DNA of 64,000 bases from Tyto alba (taxonomy: Eukaryota; Chordata; Aves; Strigiformes; Tytonidae), in assembly GCF_018691265.1 (NCBI RefSeq), contig NW_024881313.1:37007518-37071517 (forward strand). Direction: 5' to 3'. Below are positions 60,711 through 64,000 of this stretch, piece by piece. Positions within the stretch are counted from its first letter, which is position 1; every line of letters begins with the position of its first letter. The translations under genes and the position numbers were made by a program. A model generated the notes under the pieces. That model saw only the letters and a program-made list of their open reading frames with translations, made no database searches and was not told the DNA's origin.

Positions 60711-63055
60711 GGCATTTCGAGCTACAGATACCAGCAGTGGACAATTTCTGGACTTTTCTACATAAGTGGACTCATGATCATTAAAATATAAGGTTAATGG
60801 GACAATATGATAAGGATGAGGGCTGTGGGTACAGAAAAGTTTTCTGTTATTTCTGTTTCAGCATATTCTAACTTAAAAATATAATTTCCCAGGGAACCAC
60901 TGGCTAGATTGTAACATCACCTCACTGGGGATGCAGATCTGCCCAGGTGTCCCACTTCATGCAGAGCACGCAAGGGTGGTGCAGCTCATTTCCTTCCCAC
61001 TGAATGCTTCTGGCTGCATTTTATTGCTGTCCCTCCACCTGAAGAATTTGCAAATGCATGAGTGGTTTAGGAAGCTGCCTGCCCTACGGCAGGTGAACCC
61101 ATTTCACCCAGACATCAGGAAGCAATAAGGGTGGTTATCTCCAAACTGCTGAGAGAAAGCAACATACTTCTTCCAAGAGAAAGGCATAACCCCCCACAGA
61201 GAGAGATGCTTTCATTAGCTGGTTTTACTCGGCTTGTCAAACTCAACTAGTGGCCCAGAAAAAGCAAGCAGAATAGAGAGCTTTCAGCTACAGGGTCTTG
61301 ATTTCAGCACTTGAAGATGTAGATAATGATCAAGCTGTGCTACTTTCCAGAAGCTAAAGATTTGACCTTAACAAGGTCTTTTTAGGACTTTTTACTGTTT
61401 CTCATATGGACAGGACTCTTTACCTGATGGTGTGTGAACTGCAATTAGGTCTTTCTTGCTTATAATTGGTGGGAATTTGGACTGGGCATGATTTAGATCT
61501 TGGTTATGACTGCCAAAGCCACTTCAGGACTTCAAGTCCAGAGCAAGACAGTTTGGAAAAATCCCACCAGGCACCTATCGAAGTTGAGGGCTGCATCCCA
61601 TAAGCAAGTTAAAGACTAGTTCACAGCCTTCCTCCAATGAAACCTACATCACTCTCCTTGGCACCATAACTCTTTCTGTAGGCCTGGGGAGAGATATATT
61701 GCAACAGGTATTTAAGCCTGCAGTAATATGCACATAACAGAGCCCCTCTTTCTCCAGGGTAGTTCTTACACTGGCTCATCTCACAGTATGTTTCCCAAAC
61801 CTAGTCACTGAGGAGGAAAAGGCAGAGTGCTGGTCAGTTTAACACCCACCGGGTATTAGAGGTCGGTTTCCTACAGCACTGCTATGGCCAGAGAAATTCA
61901 ATTTGCTCCTACGGAGCGATGGGTCTTGGCTGCACAACGACACAACTGCAATGACAGACACAGAAGTGCTGCACCAGACATGGCCATACAGGTTAGCTTG
62001 TCCTACTGTGAGATGCGATGGGTTATAGATCCATTTTTCCCCTGGGAGGGATTTTGACCCAGTTCCTACATTTCTGAAACCTGGGATGGCTCTGGGAATG
62101 CTCAGAAGCAGAGGCGTGAACACCTGGAGGCAAGCCAGGGGCTGATCCTACCAGTCTAGGTACTGGGTGATACAGACAGATGCTGGGCAGAGTTTTCACA
62201 CGTAACCCTTTATGGGACTGCAACCAGCATCACCGAGAGGAAGTCACCCAGCCTGTCTTCACATCTCACATTGATCCCAGGCATGTCAATCAATAAGGAA
62301 ACTGAGCCTAGAATTTGAAGAGTGAAAAAGGACATCACCGGTCCTGGTATCCAAAACCAGACACAATCTATCCATTACAGTTGAGATGGGCTGTAGGGCC
62401 AGCCTGGGAAAACCATAGCAAGTAATAAAAATAGTCACTTTTCCTGCCTTATAACTTTGATGAATTACCTTAATGTTGGTACTTGCTTAACCAGCCGTAA
62501 TTAAGAATGGTGTGAGTGTTACCTTTGAGGAATGTGGTGATAACTCAGTGTGTTTAAATTGAAAGAGTCAGCACAGTAATGAGTCTGAGTGCACATCTAT
62601 ATGTGTTAATCACATTACCCGCAGTGTCTGACTATGACACGTGCTCTCTGAATTAGTTATGTGGTTCAGATTAACAACAGGATCCTTTACTCAATTACAG
62701 CAATAGTCCTGATGAGTTTGTTTTCATATTTCTTAATTTTCCCACGACACTGTGTTTTGAAGAGTGCACATACATTTTTAATGAATTGAAATTGCCTTGT
62801 ATCTGGTAAGTTATCTTTTCCCCAGATGTTGATATTACATAGAATCGTATTCCATTCCTTGTATTGAATTCAGCCTCCCCCAGTGTTTTTCCACTCACTT
62901 GTTTCTATTATATGATCCCAACATGTCACATAAATTAAAAAAAAACCCACCTCTTCTCTGATTTTCATTCTCCAGACAAGAGTTGCCATGGGAAATATTT
63001 CTAAGAGGCTTGTTCATACTGTACTTACAAGTTAGGCTGCTTTCAAGCAAAGTGT
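60711..63055. other. 2.3-kb unique non-coding stretch
   Basis: No gene or repeat recognised. 62470-62720 is AT-rich with several TAATTA/GTTAAT words; function unknown. Confidence 0.5.
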
Positions 63056-63200
63056 ATGGTAAAGTGTACTGGATTGCAGGGGACACAAGTTTCACTCCTT
63101 TCTCTGCCACTGACCCACCGAGGAACCCTGGTCAAGTCACTTAGAGGACATTTTTCTACCCTAAGTTTAGACTCTGGCCTAAATGAGTTTCCCAGGCAAT
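63056..63200 (+). mobile_element. MIR-like SINE
   Basis: TTTCACTCCTTTCTCTGCCACTG at 63090-63112 (tRNA-derived part into the core), followed by GAACCCTGGTCAAGTCACTTA and a CTACCCTAAGTTT block, follows the MIR order closely (TCTGCCACT, GACCTTGGGCAAGTCACTTAA). This is the best of the four MIR-like fragments. Confidence 0.6.
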
Positions 63201-64000
63201 GGAAAGAGACATCTGTCTCCAGAGAGCAATTCAGTTGATGCTAAAATAGGAGGGGGGAGGAATTAACCACCCACTGGAAGAGTCTCTCCGCCTCTAATTA
63301 ATTATCACAACAAATAAAAGAAATAAGACAAACTAGCTGGGTGAGCTAGAATAGGTGGCAGAGCTATCATCTCACTTGCTCTTAACTTCAGGAGAATTAT
63401 TGATAAGTCACACAGTTATAAGTGAAAACCAGATTTGGTCAAGTTTTAACCAGGATATACCCTCATTCTGGGATTTGGTTTGATCCTACTAATAATTTAA
63501 GAAAAACAAAACCAAAAACAACCCCAAGAAAACCCTTCAGTGTAAAGTTGCTCCCAAACATCTTTGTTCCCAGCCAGATCTAGTTACAGGCTATGAAAAT
63601 AAATCTTACTGTTACAGGATTTTACTTTCCAGCATAAAGTAAAATTTGGTTGCACAAGCTCTGCCTGATTACTGCATGAACAAATTAAGAGAAAAGATGA
63701 AATGGGAGGGAAAAGACCTTTTCAAAAACATCTTTAACTAACAGATGTGGCAAGAACTGAAATGTACAGCCCTATTCAACTCCCAGTTCTGCTGCCTAAA
63801 CATTTTAGCACCTATTGTAATCTCAGGTATTGTGGGCGTATCTTGCCCAGCCTCTAGAGCCTCTGCTGCTTCTCCTAAATCCTGTATTATCCCTCATAGC
63901 CACCCACAGATACCCATGTAGGGTAGTGGCATGAGATGTCTGTGTTCAGGCAAGCGAATCCTGCCCTAGGGTCCCCTGGAGCTCATGGAAATCTGCTCTT
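63201..64000. other. unique non-coding stretch at window end
   Basis: No recognised feature; a short A-rich CAAAACC run near 63503-63520. Confidence 0.5.

Noticed and set aside
62270..62340. GGAAACTGAG word suggesting another MIR in reverse orientation
   Set aside because: Only this decamer fits; the following blocks do not match the MIR order.

Overview
The window looks like non-coding nuclear DNA from a bird. It is AT-leaning and CpG-poor, and stop codons are dense in all six frames. It carries the repeats expected of an avian chromosome: CR1 LINE fragments with the typical 3' tail of ATTCTATG-type octamers, solo ERVL-type long terminal repeats, a few decayed MIR-like SINEs, and poly(A)/poly(T) and CCAAA microsatellites. 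I found no exon, rRNA, intact tRNA, CRISPR array, prokaryotic gene or intact transposon. The longest open frame is 189 codons. About 0.7 frames of that length are expected by chance in 64 kb (my rough estimate), so none of the open frames needs to be a gene. The sequence could be a gene desert or the inside of a very long intron; sequence alone does not decide.

Layout. 1-5 kb: a decayed CR1 (about 1515-1870), a well-preserved solo LTR with a perfect 5-bp target duplication (1888-2486), and a short CR1 end (4722-4985). 5-16 kb: mostly unique, with an older solo LTR of a related family (10426-10969), a CR1 end (11521-11720) and a dispersed repeat containing an array of CCAGTAG-type units (about 13001-13855). 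16-19 kb: a CR1 piece spanning the ORF1/ORF2 junction (16578-16935) and a pure (CCAAA)20 microsatellite (18661-18760). 19-35 kb: unique sequence with one MIR-like fragment and a pair of convergent poly(A) signals around a T18 run (34529-34576). 35-53 kb: a second copy of the CCAGTAG repeat (about 35175-35812), a tRNA-like relic (38755-38832), then about 14 kb with little recognisable. 53-64 kb: two longer 5'-truncated CR1s in opposite orientation (52861-54228 minus, 59415-60373 plus), a possible ancient amniote palindromic repeat (55772-55825) and two MIR-like pieces.

Nothing here works together as a pathway or operon; the window is a layered record of retrotransposition. The most useful leads are: the young-looking LTR with intact TATA box and poly(A) signal; the shared promoter cassette of the two LTRs; the two-copy CCAGTAG repeat family, which I could not name; the CR1 ORF1 esterase tail still open after insertion; and the inverted CR1 pair. 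I do not see an undescribed biological system, and I have kept the scores low accordingly.
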